In this document: positions 9,294 to 18,300 of the stretch, piece by piece
How positions within the stretch are numbered: the first letter of the stretch is position 1
Layout of the letters: each line of letters starts with the position of its first letter
Source: Pseudomonas allokribbensis
GTDB lineage: Bacteria; Pseudomonadota; Gammaproteobacteria; Pseudomonadales; Pseudomonadaceae
Reading direction: 5' to 3'
Assembly: GCF_014863605.1 (NCBI RefSeq)
Contig: NZ_CP062252.1
Span: forward strand, 5,403,001 to 5,467,000
DNA length: 64,000 nucleotides
Program-made: the position numbers and the translations under genes
Notes under the pieces: generated by a model
Database searches by the model: none
The model's input: the letters and a program-made list of their open reading frames with translations, nothing else
Told to the model about the DNA's origin: nothing

Positions 9294-9776
9294 TTGAGCG
9301 AAACGTTCTGTTTTCTGATGCGGCGCGACCTGAGCCAGGACGTGCCGGCCATCGAGTGGCCGAATGGCATCGAACTCACGACCTACAGCGCCGAACGGGC
9401 GCCCGCCGTGCATGAACTGATGCAAATCGGTTACCGCGAAGGTGGCGGCCGGGTGCCAGCACTGGACGTCTGGCAACAGCAGTTTGAAAACGATCCGGAA
9501 TATGATCCCGCATTGTGCTTCATCGCCAGCGATGCAGACGGCGTCCTCGGCGTGGCGCAATGCTGGACCAGTTCCTACATCAAGAATCTGGTGGTGCATC
9601 CCCGCGCTCAAGGTCGTGGATTAGGCCGGGCGTTGTTGCTTCATGCGTTCAAGGCGTTTCGGGATCGGCGCGAAGGCTTTGTCGATCTGAAGGTACTGGA
9701 AGACAACCGTCGGGCGCAGAGCTTGTACGAAACGTCCGGAATGTATGTGGTCCGCCGGGAATTGGTGCCGGACTGA
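9294..9776 (+). CDS. GNAT-family N-acetyltransferase
   Basis: 160 aa starting at a TTG 3 bp after the cheV stop; an internal ATG at 9318 is the alternative start. The GNAT fold is shown by the acetyl-CoA motif A in IKNLVVHPRAQGRGLGRALLLHAF (R/Q-x-x-G-x-G/A) and by the C-terminal LKVLEDNRRAQSLYETSGMYVVRREL, typical of amino-acyl or protein N-acetyltransferases. Tight linkage suggests co-transcription with cheV. The acceptor substrate cannot be deduced. Confidence 0.85.
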   Translation: MSETFCFLMRRDLSQDVPAIEWPNGIELTTYSAERAPAVHELMQIGYREGGGRVPALDVWQQQFENDPEYDPALCFIASDADGVLGVAQCWTSSYIKNLVVHPRAQGRGLGRALLLHAFKAFRDRREGFVDLKVLEDNRRAQSLYETSGMYVVRRELVPD

Positions 9777-9838
9777 CAAACTAAAATCCTGCGGCATACT
9801 CAAACCCTGGCGATCAAACCTCCAAGGATGCCCGAACC

Positions 9839-10156
9839 ATGAAACGTCTCGCCCTCTCCGTGCTTTGTCTCATTGCCCCGTTTGCCCACGCTTCCAGCCC
9901 CGATGCCTGGGCCGCCCATGACAAAGCCGTACTCGCCAGCTGCACCAAGGCCAGTGGCCTGAAAGACGTCAAACCCGTCGGCAACGCTGCGCAATTCGAT
10001 GACCGCGTCGGTTACACCGCGCTATTGCTGCAAGGTCAGTACCCACAAAAACACATGAAGGGCCAGCAAGGCACCGAGTTGTGCCTGTACAACAAAAAGT
10101 CGAAAACCGCGTTCGTCACCGAATGGGACTCGATCCGCCCGACCGCCAAGCCCTGA
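9839..10156 (+). CDS. Small exported protein of unknown function
   Basis: 105 aa. Residues 1-18 form a cleavable signal peptide (MKRLALSVLCLIAPFAHA|SS). The mature protein is about 87 aa with two cysteines (SCTKAS and ELCLYNKK) that could form a periplasmic disulfide, and basic patches near the C-terminus. I recognise no catalytic motif. It sits between the GNAT gene and a Cys-cluster protein on the same strand and looks like a Pseudomonas-restricted periplasmic protein. Confidence 0.7.
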   Translation: MKRLALSVLCLIAPFAHASSPDAWAAHDKAVLASCTKASGLKDVKPVGNAAQFDDRVGYTALLLQGQYPQKHMKGQQGTELCLYNKKSKTAFVTEWDSIRPTAKP

Positions 10157-10243
10157 GTGAATGGCGCACAACTTGCTTCAACCCAGGCCTGCATGGCGGT
10201 TTTACGTCGCCGTTTCACACCCTGATTGAAGATCGCCCGCTCA

Positions 10244-10993
10244 ATGAATACGACGTTTTCCTGCGTAGGTTGCGGCAAATGCTGCACCGATCACCACGTG
10301 CCTCTCACGCTGACCGAAGCCCGTATGTGGGCGGCTGACGGCGGTCAGGTGATCGTGTTGGTGGAAGCATTTCTCGCCAACGGCCTGGGCCTGCCGGAAC
10401 AGCAGCGTGAGCATGCGCAGCGTCGTTCGGCGGTAGTGCGCAGCGGAAACTCCGACGCCCATGTGGCGATCACCTTCGCCGCCTACAACGTCGGTCCCTG
10501 CCGGAATCTTGACGAAGACAAGCTGTGCCGCATCTACGAGCGCCGGCCGCTGGTGTGTCGCATCTATCCCGCCGAAATCAATCCGCACATTCCGCTGAAC
10601 CCTGCCGCCAAGGACTGCCCGCCGGAATCGTGGGAACAAGGGCCGGAGCTGATCGTCGGTGGTGAATTGGTGGATCAGGAACTGGTGACGCTGATCCAGC
10701 GCTCCCGTCAGGCGGATCGCGATGACATCCGGACCAAGGATGCGATCTGCGGGTTGCTCGGTATCCGCACCACGGCACTCAAGGGCGACGGGTTTACCGC
10801 GTACCTGCCAGACATGGGCGTGTTTGCCTCGGTCATCGATCAGGTCACCGCGCAACCATTGAGCGAAGTGGCCAGTGAATGGCTGTTTCACCTCTCCGGT
10901 GATGATGTCGCCGGGCAAGTGCTGGCGGCAGGTGCACAAGTGGTCACCGAGCCGCCGCAGACTTACGCGTTCATTTCCCTGCGCGCGGCCTAG
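10244..10993 (+). CDS. YkgJ-family cysteine-cluster protein
   Basis: 249 aa from the ATG at 10244; a TTG 18 bases upstream is in frame but adds only MKIARS. It begins with FSCVGCGKCCTDHHVPLT, followed by further cysteines in CRNLDEDKLCRIYERRPLVCRIYP and DCPPESWE. This is the pattern of the YkgJ/FliB-like zinc- or iron-chelating family. Function is not established for this branch. The gene converges on the chemoreceptor gene, and their stop codons overlap in CTAG. Confidence 0.82.
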   Translation: MNTTFSCVGCGKCCTDHHVPLTLTEARMWAADGGQVIVLVEAFLANGLGLPEQQREHAQRRSAVVRSGNSDAHVAITFAAYNVGPCRNLDEDKLCRIYERRPLVCRIYPAEINPHIPLNPAAKDCPPESWEQGPELIVGGELVDQELVTLIQRSRQADRDDIRTKDAICGLLGIRTTALKGDGFTAYLPDMGVFASVIDQVTAQPLSEVASEWLFHLSGDDVAGQVLAAGAQVVTEPPQTYAFISLRAA

Positions 10994-12579
10994 GATCCCT
11001 GCCGCCGCCCCCAGAACTCCCGCGCCAGCGAACGCAAATCCCCCGCCAGCCCCGCCACGTCCTGTGAGTTGAGCTGGCTCTGGCGCCCTTCATCCACCGT
11101 CAGTTCACAGGCCGTGCGAATGCTGACAATGTTGCGGTTGATGTCCTCGCTCACCGCGCTCTGCTCCTCGACTGCGGCAGCAATCTGCAAGCTCATCTCG
11201 GTGATCTGCTCGACCCGGCCGCTGATGCCATCCAATGCCCGCGCCGCACGCTGGGCCTGTTCAACACTGTTATCCACATGCTCGCTGCTCTGCTGCATCA
11301 CCAGCACCGCATCCCGCGCACCGTTTTGCAGGGTGCTGATCATCCGCTGAATCTCGTTGGTCGACTGCTGAGTGCGCTGGGCCAGACCCCGCACCTCATC
11401 GGCCACCACCGCAAACCCGCGCCCGGCATCCCCGGCCCGCGCCGCTTCGATCGCAGCGTTGAGCGCCAGCAGATTGGTCTGCTCGGCGATGCTGCGGATC
11501 ACCTCCAGCACCCCGGAAATCTCGCTGCTGTGACCTTCGAGCTGATGAATCACCTCGGTCGCCCGCCCCAACTCCTCGGCCAGCCGCAACACCGCACTGC
11601 GACTCTCGCCGACCAGCAGATGCCCCTCACGGGTTTCCGTCCCCGCCATATCAGCCGCCACCGACGCCTGCTGCGCATGGCTGGCCACCTCGGCAACACT
11701 CGCCGCCATCTGATGAATCGCCGCCGCCACTTGATCGGTTTCCGCCTGCTGCGCCAACGTGCTGGTGTGACTGCTGTGCAAATGATCCACCAGTTGCGCG
11801 GCATGCCCGGCCAGTCGTTGCGACGCATCACCGATCCGCCCGACCACCGCGCCGACCTGGGCTTCGAGCATCTGCAAGGCGAACTCGATCTGCCCGAACT
11901 GATCCCGCCGCCCGGTATAAATACCCTGACTCAACGGATTATCGGCAATCTGCCGCGCACGCTCGGTCAGACGTTCCAGCGGCCGCAGCAACCAGCCCAC
12001 GCCCAGGGCACAGGCGCCACTGCCGGCCACCAGCGCAGCGGCTTCGATGCCCATGGACTCCGGCCGCAGCCAGGCTTCAATCCCCAGCACCACCGCCAGC
12101 ACCGAACTGCTCAGCACCATGATCCGCGTCCGCAACCCCAACACCGGCAGCCGCTGCCAACGCGACACCCGCTCCCCGCGCAACTGCGCGTAAGCCCGCT
12201 CTGCCGCAGCGACCTGCCGCGCATCCGGCCGGGTACGCACCGACTGAAACTCCACCGCCGCACCGTTCTGCGTGACCGGCGTGACATAGGCACTGACCCA
12301 ATAGTGATCACCGTTCTTGCAACGATTCTTCACCAGCCCCATCCACGACCGCCCGCGCTTGAGCGTCTGCCACATATGGGCAAATGCCTGCGCCGGCATG
12401 TCCGGATGACGCAACAGGTTATGCGGCGTGCCCAGCAGCTCGTCACGGCTGTAACCGCTGATCTTGATGAAGTCGTCGTTGGCGTAGGTGATCGCGCTGG
12501 TCAGATCGGTGGTCGAGAGAATGTTCGCATCCGGCGCAACATCGACATTGCGCCCGGTCACCGGGAGATTGATCTTCAT
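10990..12579 (-). CDS. aer: Aer-type PAS chemoreceptor (methyl-accepting chemotaxis protein)
   Basis: 529 aa from the ATG at 12579 (MKINLPVTGRNV, the typical Aer start); an upstream ATG at 12636 would add 19 residues of different character. PAS domain at residues ~20-120 (YANDDFIKISGYSRDELLG, HPDMP, GRSWMGLVKNRCKNGDHYWV), where E. coli Aer binds FAD for redox sensing. Then two membrane segments (~155-175, ~182-200), a HAMP region, and the signalling hairpin with LLALNAAIEAARAGDAGRGF. No C-terminal CheR-binding pentapeptide is visible. Pseudomonads carry several Aer paralogues, so the number is left open. A 24-bp palindrome lies just upstream. Confidence 0.88.
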   Translation of the reverse strand: MKINLPVTGRNVDVAPDANILSTTDLTSAITYANDDFIKISGYSRDELLGTPHNLLRHPDMPAQAFAHMWQTLKRGRSWMGLVKNRCKNGDHYWVSAYVTPVTQNGAAVEFQSVRTRPDARQVAAAERAYAQLRGERVSRWQRLPVLGLRTRIMVLSSSVLAVVLGIEAWLRPESMGIEAAALVAGSGACALGVGWLLRPLERLTERARQIADNPLSQGIYTGRRDQFGQIEFALQMLEAQVGAVVGRIGDASQRLAGHAAQLVDHLHSSHTSTLAQQAETDQVAAAIHQMAASVAEVASHAQQASVAADMAGTETREGHLLVGESRSAVLRLAEELGRATEVIHQLEGHSSEISGVLEVIRSIAEQTNLLALNAAIEAARAGDAGRGFAVVADEVRGLAQRTQQSTNEIQRMISTLQNGARDAVLVMQQSSEHVDNSVEQAQRAARALDGISGRVEQITEMSLQIAAAVEEQSAVSEDINRNIVSIRTACELTVDEGRQSQLNSQDVAGLAGDLRSLAREFWGRRQGS

Positions 12580-12604
12580 GGAAAGCGCGCTCGTTTTATT
12601 GGAA

Positions 12605-12628
12605 AGAGTCGGCAGGGCTGCTGACTCT
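12605..12628. promoter_or_regulatory. 24-bp near-perfect palindrome upstream of aer
   Basis: Arms 12605-12615 and 12618-12628 are inverted repeats of 11 bp with one mismatch, separated by two G. It lies 26-49 bp upstream of the chosen aer start, a good position for an operator or a leader hairpin. There is no T run, so a terminator is less likely. Confidence 0.45.
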
Positions 12629-12726
12629 AAGCGCACTAACTGGTTAAACGTTGATCTGGCTCAGGAACTGAGCACTTAGCCATCACTGTGATCGAAAATC
12701 ACAGCGACGGCCGAGGCGGGAGTGAA

Positions 12727-12966
12727 TCAGCGCTTGCCCATCGAACGGCGAGTGCCTGACGGTGCCACGCCCGGGATCTTGGCATGACGATCACCGTCCT
12801 TGCCCTTGAACTGCGGCTGCTTGGCCGCTTTGGCAGCCGCAAGGTCACCTGGCTTGAACGGGAACTTGAAGGCCGGGATCTTGGCTTTGGTTTCGTTGGT
12901 TTCAGCATGCTCGGCCGTGACGTCGCTGATAGCGTCATCAACTGGCGGTTGGGTCGGGGAAGTCAT
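12727..12966 (-). CDS. Small basic hypothetical protein
   Basis: 79 aa from the ATG at 12966, with GGAG about 6 bases upstream. The first 30 residues are acidic and Thr/Glu-rich (SPTQPPVDDAISDVTAEHAE), and the rest is very Lys/Pro/Gly-rich with repeats of K-x-P-x-F-K and AAKAAKQPQFKGKDGD, ending RRSMGKR. No signal peptide and probably disordered. The basic tail suggests nucleic-acid or ribosome contact, but that is only inference. Confidence 0.6.
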   Translation of the reverse strand: MTSPTQPPVDDAISDVTAEHAETNETKAKIPAFKFPFKPGDLAAAKAAKQPQFKGKDGDRHAKIPGVAPSGTRRSMGKR

Positions 12967-13077
12967 AAAAGCTCCGCAAAGCAAAAAGTCGGGCCCGAAC
13001 AGTGAGCCGCGAAGGCGCGCAGTATACCCGCGCGCCCAATATCGGCACCTGAAGATTTACACGGCACGCCGAACGGC

Positions 13078-13383
13078 CTACAGATAACTGATGGTGACAA
13101 TGCCCTTGTCGCTCGAAGTCTTCAGCGCCTCATACGTGACGGACAACGGCAACGCCTCATGACTGCACGCATTGCGATAGGAATCGACATCAAGCGTCAG
13201 GCCAGGCTTGACCTCAACCTGCCGCGACGCCTTCGAACCCAACGCCCCGACACGCCCCACCTCACAACCGGAATCGACAATCCGCCCGCTGAACCGAATC
13301 TCACCGGCACTCGTTTGCGGCGCGGCAAAAACACAAAGCGGAAGCAAGACAAGCGCAGCCGATATTGCGATTTTCAACTTCAT
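13078..13383 (-). CDS. Secreted fimbrial-subunit-like small protein
   Basis: 101 aa with a signal peptide (MKLKIAISAALVLLPLCVFA|AP). The mature start, GEIRFSGRIVDSGCEVG, resembles the first strand of type 1 (chaperone-usher) pilins (G-x-I/V-x-F-x-G-x-I-x-D-x-x-C), and a second Cys lies in RNACSHEALP. At about 81 mature residues it is much shorter than a normal pilin (~150), and no usher or chaperone gene is near. It could be a degenerate or adapted pilin-like periplasmic protein. The CAC microsatellite lies about 130 bp upstream of its start. Confidence 0.6.
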   Translation of the reverse strand: MKLKIAISAALVLLPLCVFAAPQTSAGEIRFSGRIVDSGCEVGRVGALGSKASRQVEVKPGLTLDVDSYRNACSHEALPLSVTYEALKTSSDKGIVTISYL

Positions 13384-13509
13384 GGCAAAGACACTCCCGA
13401 AAGACCCACCCCAATGGCGTCAGGGCCGTACACCGTGTATCCGCTGGTGGGGGCGGATCTTTAGGAGCGTAGTTGGCAGAGACCGGGAAGGATGAAAATC
13501 CGGAAATCG

Positions 13510-13560
13510 CCACCACCACCACCACCACCACCACCACCACCACCACCACCACCACCACCC
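13510..13560. repeat. CAC/CCA trinucleotide microsatellite, about 16 units
   Basis: An uninterrupted run of about 50 bases of the trinucleotide CAC (GTG on the other strand). It lies in a gene-free interval, about 130 bp upstream of the fimbrial-like gene and about 470 bp upstream of the RND adaptor. Frames across it give only poly-Val or poly-Gly and are not counted as genes. Confidence 0.97.
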
Positions 13561-13563
13561 TGC

Positions 13564-14033
13564 TCCTCACCACTCAACACGATGAGCGTTAGCTCGAGTA
13601 AAGCTTTTGACGTGCCGGCCCCTTCGGCAGGCTGAGTGGAGGGATTTATCCGGGGGTGGGCGCGCAGCGCCGTTTGGCGAAGCCAAACACATCGAGAGGA
13701 GGTGCAGCGAAGCAAACCGTAGGCGATGCCCCCGGATGAATCCCGTAACGAAGGAACACCGAGCCACAGCGAGGTGCCGAACGCCGGGGCCCAGCGTTTT
13801 GCTTACTTTTGGGCGTCTGCAAAAGTGAGCCGCTGTAAGAGCGGAACCGCCAGCCGCAACCCCCGCAGAAACGGATATTCACAAAGAACACCCAAAACCT
13901 GGTCGGCCCAAAGGCCGCCAAGCCCAAAGCCGAAACTGACAACCGCGACAGCCAGCCGTCACCCTCCTGACCCCCAAACAAGTTTATAAAGAACCAACCT
14001 GCCCAAACCCCGTCCCCCTGGCGCCCCACAAGC
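13564..14033. repeat. Hairpin-rich intergenic stretch, probable dispersed Pseudomonas repeat element
   Basis: Gene-free stretch with several palindromes: 13672-13688 (7-bp arms around GAA), a near-inverted repeat at about 13801-13828 with arms CTTACTTTTG and CAAAAGTGAG, and a small CCGCT/AGCGG hairpin after it. The wording of the sequence around 13640-13900 (ATGAATCCCGTAACG..., TTACTTTTGG..., CGCTGTAAGAGCGG) resembles a repeat I know from intergenic regions of many Pseudomonas genomes. That recognition is from memory and was not searched. No coding region is supported. Confidence 0.55.
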
Positions 14034-15194
14034 ATGCAAATCCAGAAGAAAAAGGCCCTGCTCGCCACCCTGCTGATCGCCCTCGCAGCCGCTGGCCTGT
14101 GGTACGCGATAAAACCCGCACCGGCCAAACTCGCCGCCCCCACCGCCATCCCGGTCAGGGTCGTCGCCGTCAGCGAAAAAGACGTCCCCCGCTACACCAG
14201 CGGCATCGGCTCGGTCCTCTCGCTGCACAGCGTGGTGGTGCGCCCACAGATCGACGGCATCCTCACCAAGCTTCTGGTCAAAGAGGGTCAACTGGTCAAA
14301 CAGGGCGACCTGCTCGCCACCATCGACGACCGCTCGATCCGCGCCAGCCTCGACCAGGCCCGGGCGCAACTGGGCGAAAGCCAGGCGCAACTGCAAGTGG
14401 CGCTGGTCAACCTCAAGCGCTACAAACTGCTCAGCGTCGACGACGGTGTATCGAAGCAGACCTACGACCAGCAACAGGCACTGGTCAACCAGCTCAAAGC
14501 CACCGCCCAAGGCAACCAGGCGTCGATTGACGCAGCGCAGGTACAACTTTCCTACACCCAGATTCGCTCCCCGGTCACCGGCCGCGTCGGGATTCGCACG
14601 GTCGACGAAGGCAACTTCCTGCGCATGACCGACACCCAGGGTCTGTTCACCGTGACCCAGATCGACCCGATCGCCGTAGAGTTTTCCCTGCCGCAGCAAA
14701 TGCTGCCGACCCTGCAAGGTTTGATCAGCGATCCGCAGCGCGCCCAGGTCAAGGCCTACATCGGCGCCGACACCGATGGCGAAACCGGCAACCTGCTCGG
14801 CGAAGGTCACCTGACCCTGATCGACAACCAGATCAACGCCAACACCGGCACCATCCGCGCCAAGGCCGAATTCGACAACCCCAATCAGAAGCTCTGGCCC
14901 GGCCTGCTGGTGACGGTAAAGATTCAGACGGCGCTGGATAAAGATGCGCTGGTGGTCCCGCCCACTGTCGTACAACGGGGACTGGATCAACACTTTGTAT
15001 ACCGGGTCAACGGCGACAAGGTCGAAGCCGTGCAGGTGCAGATGGTTTATCAGGGCAGCGGCCAGGACATCATCAAGGGTGTGAAACCCGGCGACGTATT
15101 GGTCAGTGACGGCCAGTCGCGGCTCAAGCCCGGTTCGACCGTGCAGGTCATGAGCGAGCCGCCGCAGGTGGTGCAAGCGGAGCCCAAGCCATGA
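14034..15194 (+). CDS. RND efflux periplasmic adaptor (membrane fusion protein)
   Basis: 386 aa. An N-terminal membrane anchor or uncleaved signal (residues ~7-25) is followed by the biotinyl-lipoyl half motif (VVVRPQIDGILTKLLVKEGQLVKQGDLLATIDD), an alpha-hairpin (~95-165), the second lipoyl half (YTQIRSPVTGRVGIR) and beta-barrel plus membrane-proximal domains. This is the MdtA/MexE-like branch that couples an RND pump to an outer-membrane channel. It overlaps the pump gene by ATGA. No TolC/OprM-type channel gene follows, so the channel must be encoded elsewhere. The start has only a weak ribosome binding site; residues before PTAIPVRVVAV are Ala/Pro-rich. Confidence 0.92.
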   Translation: MQIQKKKALLATLLIALAAAGLWYAIKPAPAKLAAPTAIPVRVVAVSEKDVPRYTSGIGSVLSLHSVVVRPQIDGILTKLLVKEGQLVKQGDLLATIDDRSIRASLDQARAQLGESQAQLQVALVNLKRYKLLSVDDGVSKQTYDQQQALVNQLKATAQGNQASIDAAQVQLSYTQIRSPVTGRVGIRTVDEGNFLRMTDTQGLFTVTQIDPIAVEFSLPQQMLPTLQGLISDPQRAQVKAYIGADTDGETGNLLGEGHLTLIDNQINANTGTIRAKAEFDNPNQKLWPGLLVTVKIQTALDKDALVVPPTVVQRGLDQHFVYRVNGDKVEAVQVQMVYQGSGQDIIKGVKPGDVLVSDGQSRLKPGSTVQVMSEPPQVVQAEPKP

Positions 15195-18100
15195 AGCAGC
15201 ACAAAGGCGTTTCGACCTGGTGCATCGATCACCCGGTGGCGACGATTCTGCTGACCATCGCGCTGGTGCTGGTCGGGGTGATTGCCTTCCCGCGCCTGCC
15301 GATTGCCCCGCTGCCGGAAGCGGAATTTCCGACGATCCAGGTCTCCGCGCAACTGCCCGGCGCCAGCCCGGACACCATGGCGTCGTCCGTGGCCACGCCG
15401 CTGGAGGTGCAATTCAGTGCCATCCCCGGCATGACCCAGATGACCTCCAGCAGTGCGCTGGGCTCCAGTCTGCTGACCCTGCAATTCACCCTCGACAAGA
15501 GCATCGACACCGCCGCCCAGGAAGTGCAGGCCGCGATCAACACCGCCGCCGGCAAACTGCCGAAAGACATGCCGACCCTGCCGACCTGGAAGAAGGTCAA
15601 CCCGGCCGACAGCCCGGTACTGATCCTCAGCGTCAGCTCGACCCAGATGCCCGGTACCGAACTCAGTGATCTGGTGGAAACCCTGCTGTCGCGTCAGATC
15701 AGCCAGATCGACGGTGTAGGCCAGATCAACATTACCGGTCAGCAACGTCCGGCGATTCGTGTACAGGCTTCGGCGGACAAACTGGCCGCCATCGGCCTGA
15801 CCCTCGCCGACATTCGTCTGGCGATCCAGCAGACCAGCCTCAACCTCGCCAAAGGTGCGCTGTACGGCGAGTCGAGCATTTCCACGCTGTCGACCAACGA
15901 CCAGTTGTTCCACCCTGAGGAATACAGCCAGCTCATCGTTTCCTACAAGGATGGCGCCCCGGTTCACCTGAAAGATGTCGCCAAAGTCGTCAACGGTTCG
16001 GAAGATGCCTACGTGCAAGCGTGGGCCGGCGATCAACCGGGGGTGAACCTGGTGATCTCCCGCCAGCCGGGGGCCAACATCGTCGAAACCGTGGATCGTA
16101 TTCAAGCCGCCCTGCCCGGCCTCGAAGCCATGCTGCCGGCCTCGGTGCAGGTCAAAGTGCTGATCGACCGCACCCAGACCATTCGCGCCTCCCTGCATGA
16201 AGTGGAAATCACCCTGCTGATCGCGATCCTGCTGGTGGTGGCGGTGATGGCGCTGTTCCTGCGCCAATTGTCGGCAACGATGATTGTCTCGGCGGTGCTC
16301 GGCGTATCGCTGACCGCCAGTTTCGCCTTGATGTATTTACTCGGTTTCAGCCTGAACAACCTGACGCTGGTTGCGATTGTGGTGGCGGTGGGGTTTGTGG
16401 TCGACGATGCGATCGTCGTGGTGGAGAACATTCACCGTCATCTGGAAGCCGGCGACAGCATGCGCGAAGCAGCGGTCAAGGGCGCCGGCGAGATCGGATT
16501 CACCGTGGTCTCGATCAGTTTCTCGCTGGTGGCCGCGTTCATTCCGCTGCTGTTCATGGGCGGCGTGGTCGGGCGCCTGTTCAAGGAATTTGCCCTGACG
16601 GCGACCTCGACCATCATGATTTCCGTGGTGGTGTCGTTGACGTTGGCGCCAACGCTCGCAGCGCTGTTCATGCGCAAACCGGTGCATCACGCCCATGACA
16701 AACCGGGGTTCAGCGAGCGCCTGCTCGGCTGGTACGAAAAAGGCCTGCGCCGCGCCCTCGCCCACCAGAAACTGATGATCGCGGTGTTCGGTGTTTCTGT
16801 AGCGATGGCCATCGGTGGTTACATCTTTATCCCCAAAGGGTTCTTCCCGGTGCAGGACACCGGCTTCGTCCTCGGTACGACGGAAGCCGCCGCGGACATT
16901 TCCTACAGCGACATGGTGAAAAAACACCTGGCGATGGCCGAAATCGTCGCCGCCGACCCGGCCGTCCAGGCGTTTTCCCATTCGGTGGGTGTGTCCGGCA
17001 GCAACCAGACCATCGCCAACGGCCGCTTCTGGATTGCTCTGAAAAAACGCGGTGATCGCGACGTTTCGGCCAGCCAGTTCATCGACCGCATCCGTCCGCA
17101 ACTGATGAAAGTCCCCGGCATCGTGCTTTACCTGCGCGCCGGCCAGGACATCAACCTCAGCTCCGGTCCGAGCCGTGCGCAGTATCAATACGTGCTCAAG
17201 AGCAACGACGGGCCGACCCTCGCCACCTGGACCCAGAAACTCACCGAAAAGCTGCGCAGCAACCCGGCGTTCCGTGACATTTCCAACGACCTGCAACTGG
17301 GCGGCAGCATCACCCACATCAGCATCGACCGCAGCGCCGCCGCGCGTTTCGGTCTGACGGCGAGTGATGTCGACGAGGCGCTGTACGACGCCTTCGGCCA
17401 GCGACAGATCAACGAGTTCCAGACCCAGGTCAACCAGTACAACGTGATCCTGGAACTGGACACCGCACAGCGCGGCAAAGCCGAAAGCCTCAACTATTTC
17501 TACCTGCGCTCGCCGCTGAGCGGGGAGATGGTGCCGCTGTCGGCGCTGGCCCGATTCGACGCACCGACCATCGGCCCGCTATCAATTGCCCACGACGGCA
17601 TGTTCCCGGCCGCCAACCTGTCGTTCAACCTGGCGCCCGGCGTGGCGTTGGGTGACGCGGTGATCCTGCTCAATCAGGCCAAGGCCGAGATCGGCATGCC
17701 GACCGCGATCAGCGGCAACTTCCAGGGCGCGGCGCAGGCGTTCCAGAGTTCGCTGGCCAGCCAGCCGTGGCTGATTCTGGCGGCGCTGGTGGCGGTGTAC
17801 ATCATCCTTGGTGTGCTTTATGAAAGCTTCGTCCACCCGCTGACGATCATCTCGACCTTGCCGGCGGCGGGTCTCGGTGCGGTGATCATGCTGTGGATCT
17901 GCGGCCAGGACTTTTCGATCATGGCGCTGATCGGGCTGGTGCTGCTGATCGGTATCGTCAAGAAGAACGGCATCCTGATGATCGACTTCGCCCTGGAAGC
18001 GCAACGCCATCGCGGGCTGTCGCCGCAGGATGCGATTTTCGAGGCGTGTATCACGCGGTTCCGGCCGATCATCATGACCACCCTCGCCGCCCTGCTCGGC

Positions 18101-18292
18101 GCCCTGCCGCTGATGCTCGGCTACGGCACCGGCGCCGAACTGCGCCAACCGCTGGGGATCGCGGTCGTGGGCGGCCTGCTGGTCAGCCAGATGCTGACGC
18201 TGTTCACCACACCGGTCATATACTTGTGGCTTGAGCGGCTGTTCCACAAGCCCAAACCAGCGCCCGTCGCGGCGCTGGCAACGACAGACTGA
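15191..18292 (+). CDS. RND multidrug efflux permease (HAE1-type)
   Basis: 1033 aa inner-membrane proton/drug antiporter with the usual two-fold plan: one helix, a large periplasmic loop, six helices, then the same again. The proton-relay pair is in TM4, GFVVDDAIVVVENIHRHLEAG, and a typical Lys lies in TM10 (GLVLLIGIVKKNGILMIDFA). These residues place it with hydrophobic-drug exporters (MdtB/MdtC, MuxB-like) rather than heavy-metal CusA/CzcA pumps. Only one permease is present, unlike two-permease MdtABC or MuxABC systems. It is followed after 8 bp by a metal-type two-component system, so the pump is probably under its control. Confidence 0.95.
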   Translation: MKQHKGVSTWCIDHPVATILLTIALVLVGVIAFPRLPIAPLPEAEFPTIQVSAQLPGASPDTMASSVATPLEVQFSAIPGMTQMTSSSALGSSLLTLQFTLDKSIDTAAQEVQAAINTAAGKLPKDMPTLPTWKKVNPADSPVLILSVSSTQMPGTELSDLVETLLSRQISQIDGVGQINITGQQRPAIRVQASADKLAAIGLTLADIRLAIQQTSLNLAKGALYGESSISTLSTNDQLFHPEEYSQLIVSYKDGAPVHLKDVAKVVNGSEDAYVQAWAGDQPGVNLVISRQPGANIVETVDRIQAALPGLEAMLPASVQVKVLIDRTQTIRASLHEVEITLLIAILLVVAVMALFLRQLSATMIVSAVLGVSLTASFALMYLLGFSLNNLTLVAIVVAVGFVVDDAIVVVENIHRHLEAGDSMREAAVKGAGEIGFTVVSISFSLVAAFIPLLFMGGVVGRLFKEFALTATSTIMISVVVSLTLAPTLAALFMRKPVHHAHDKPGFSERLLGWYEKGLRRALAHQKLMIAVFGVSVAMAIGGYIFIPKGFFPVQDTGFVLGTTEAAADISYSDMVKKHLAMAEIVAADPAVQAFSHSVGVSGSNQTIANGRFWIALKKRGDRDVSASQFIDRIRPQLMKVPGIVLYLRAGQDINLSSGPSRAQYQYVLKSNDGPTLATWTQKLTEKLRSNPAFRDISNDLQLGGSITHISIDRSAAARFGLTASDVDEALYDAFGQRQINEFQTQVNQYNVILELDTAQRGKAESLNYFYLRSPLSGEMVPLSALARFDAPTIGPLSIAHDGMFPAANLSFNLAPGVALGDAVILLNQAKAEIGMPTAISGNFQGAAQAFQSSLASQPWLILAALVAVYIILGVLYESFVHPLTIISTLPAAGLGAVIMLWICGQDFSIMALIGLVLLIGIVKKNGILMIDFALEAQRHRGLSPQDAIFEACITRFRPIIMTTLAALLGALPLMLGYGTGAELRQPLGIAVVGGLLVSQMLTLFTTPVIYLWLERLFHKPKPAPVAALATTD

Positions 18293-18300
18293 GGCGGGTC

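Noticed and set aside
13301..13715. Poly-Val and poly-Gly frames across the CAC repeat
   Set aside because: They exist only because a trinucleotide repeat lacks stop codons in its frames; no start site or domain supports them.
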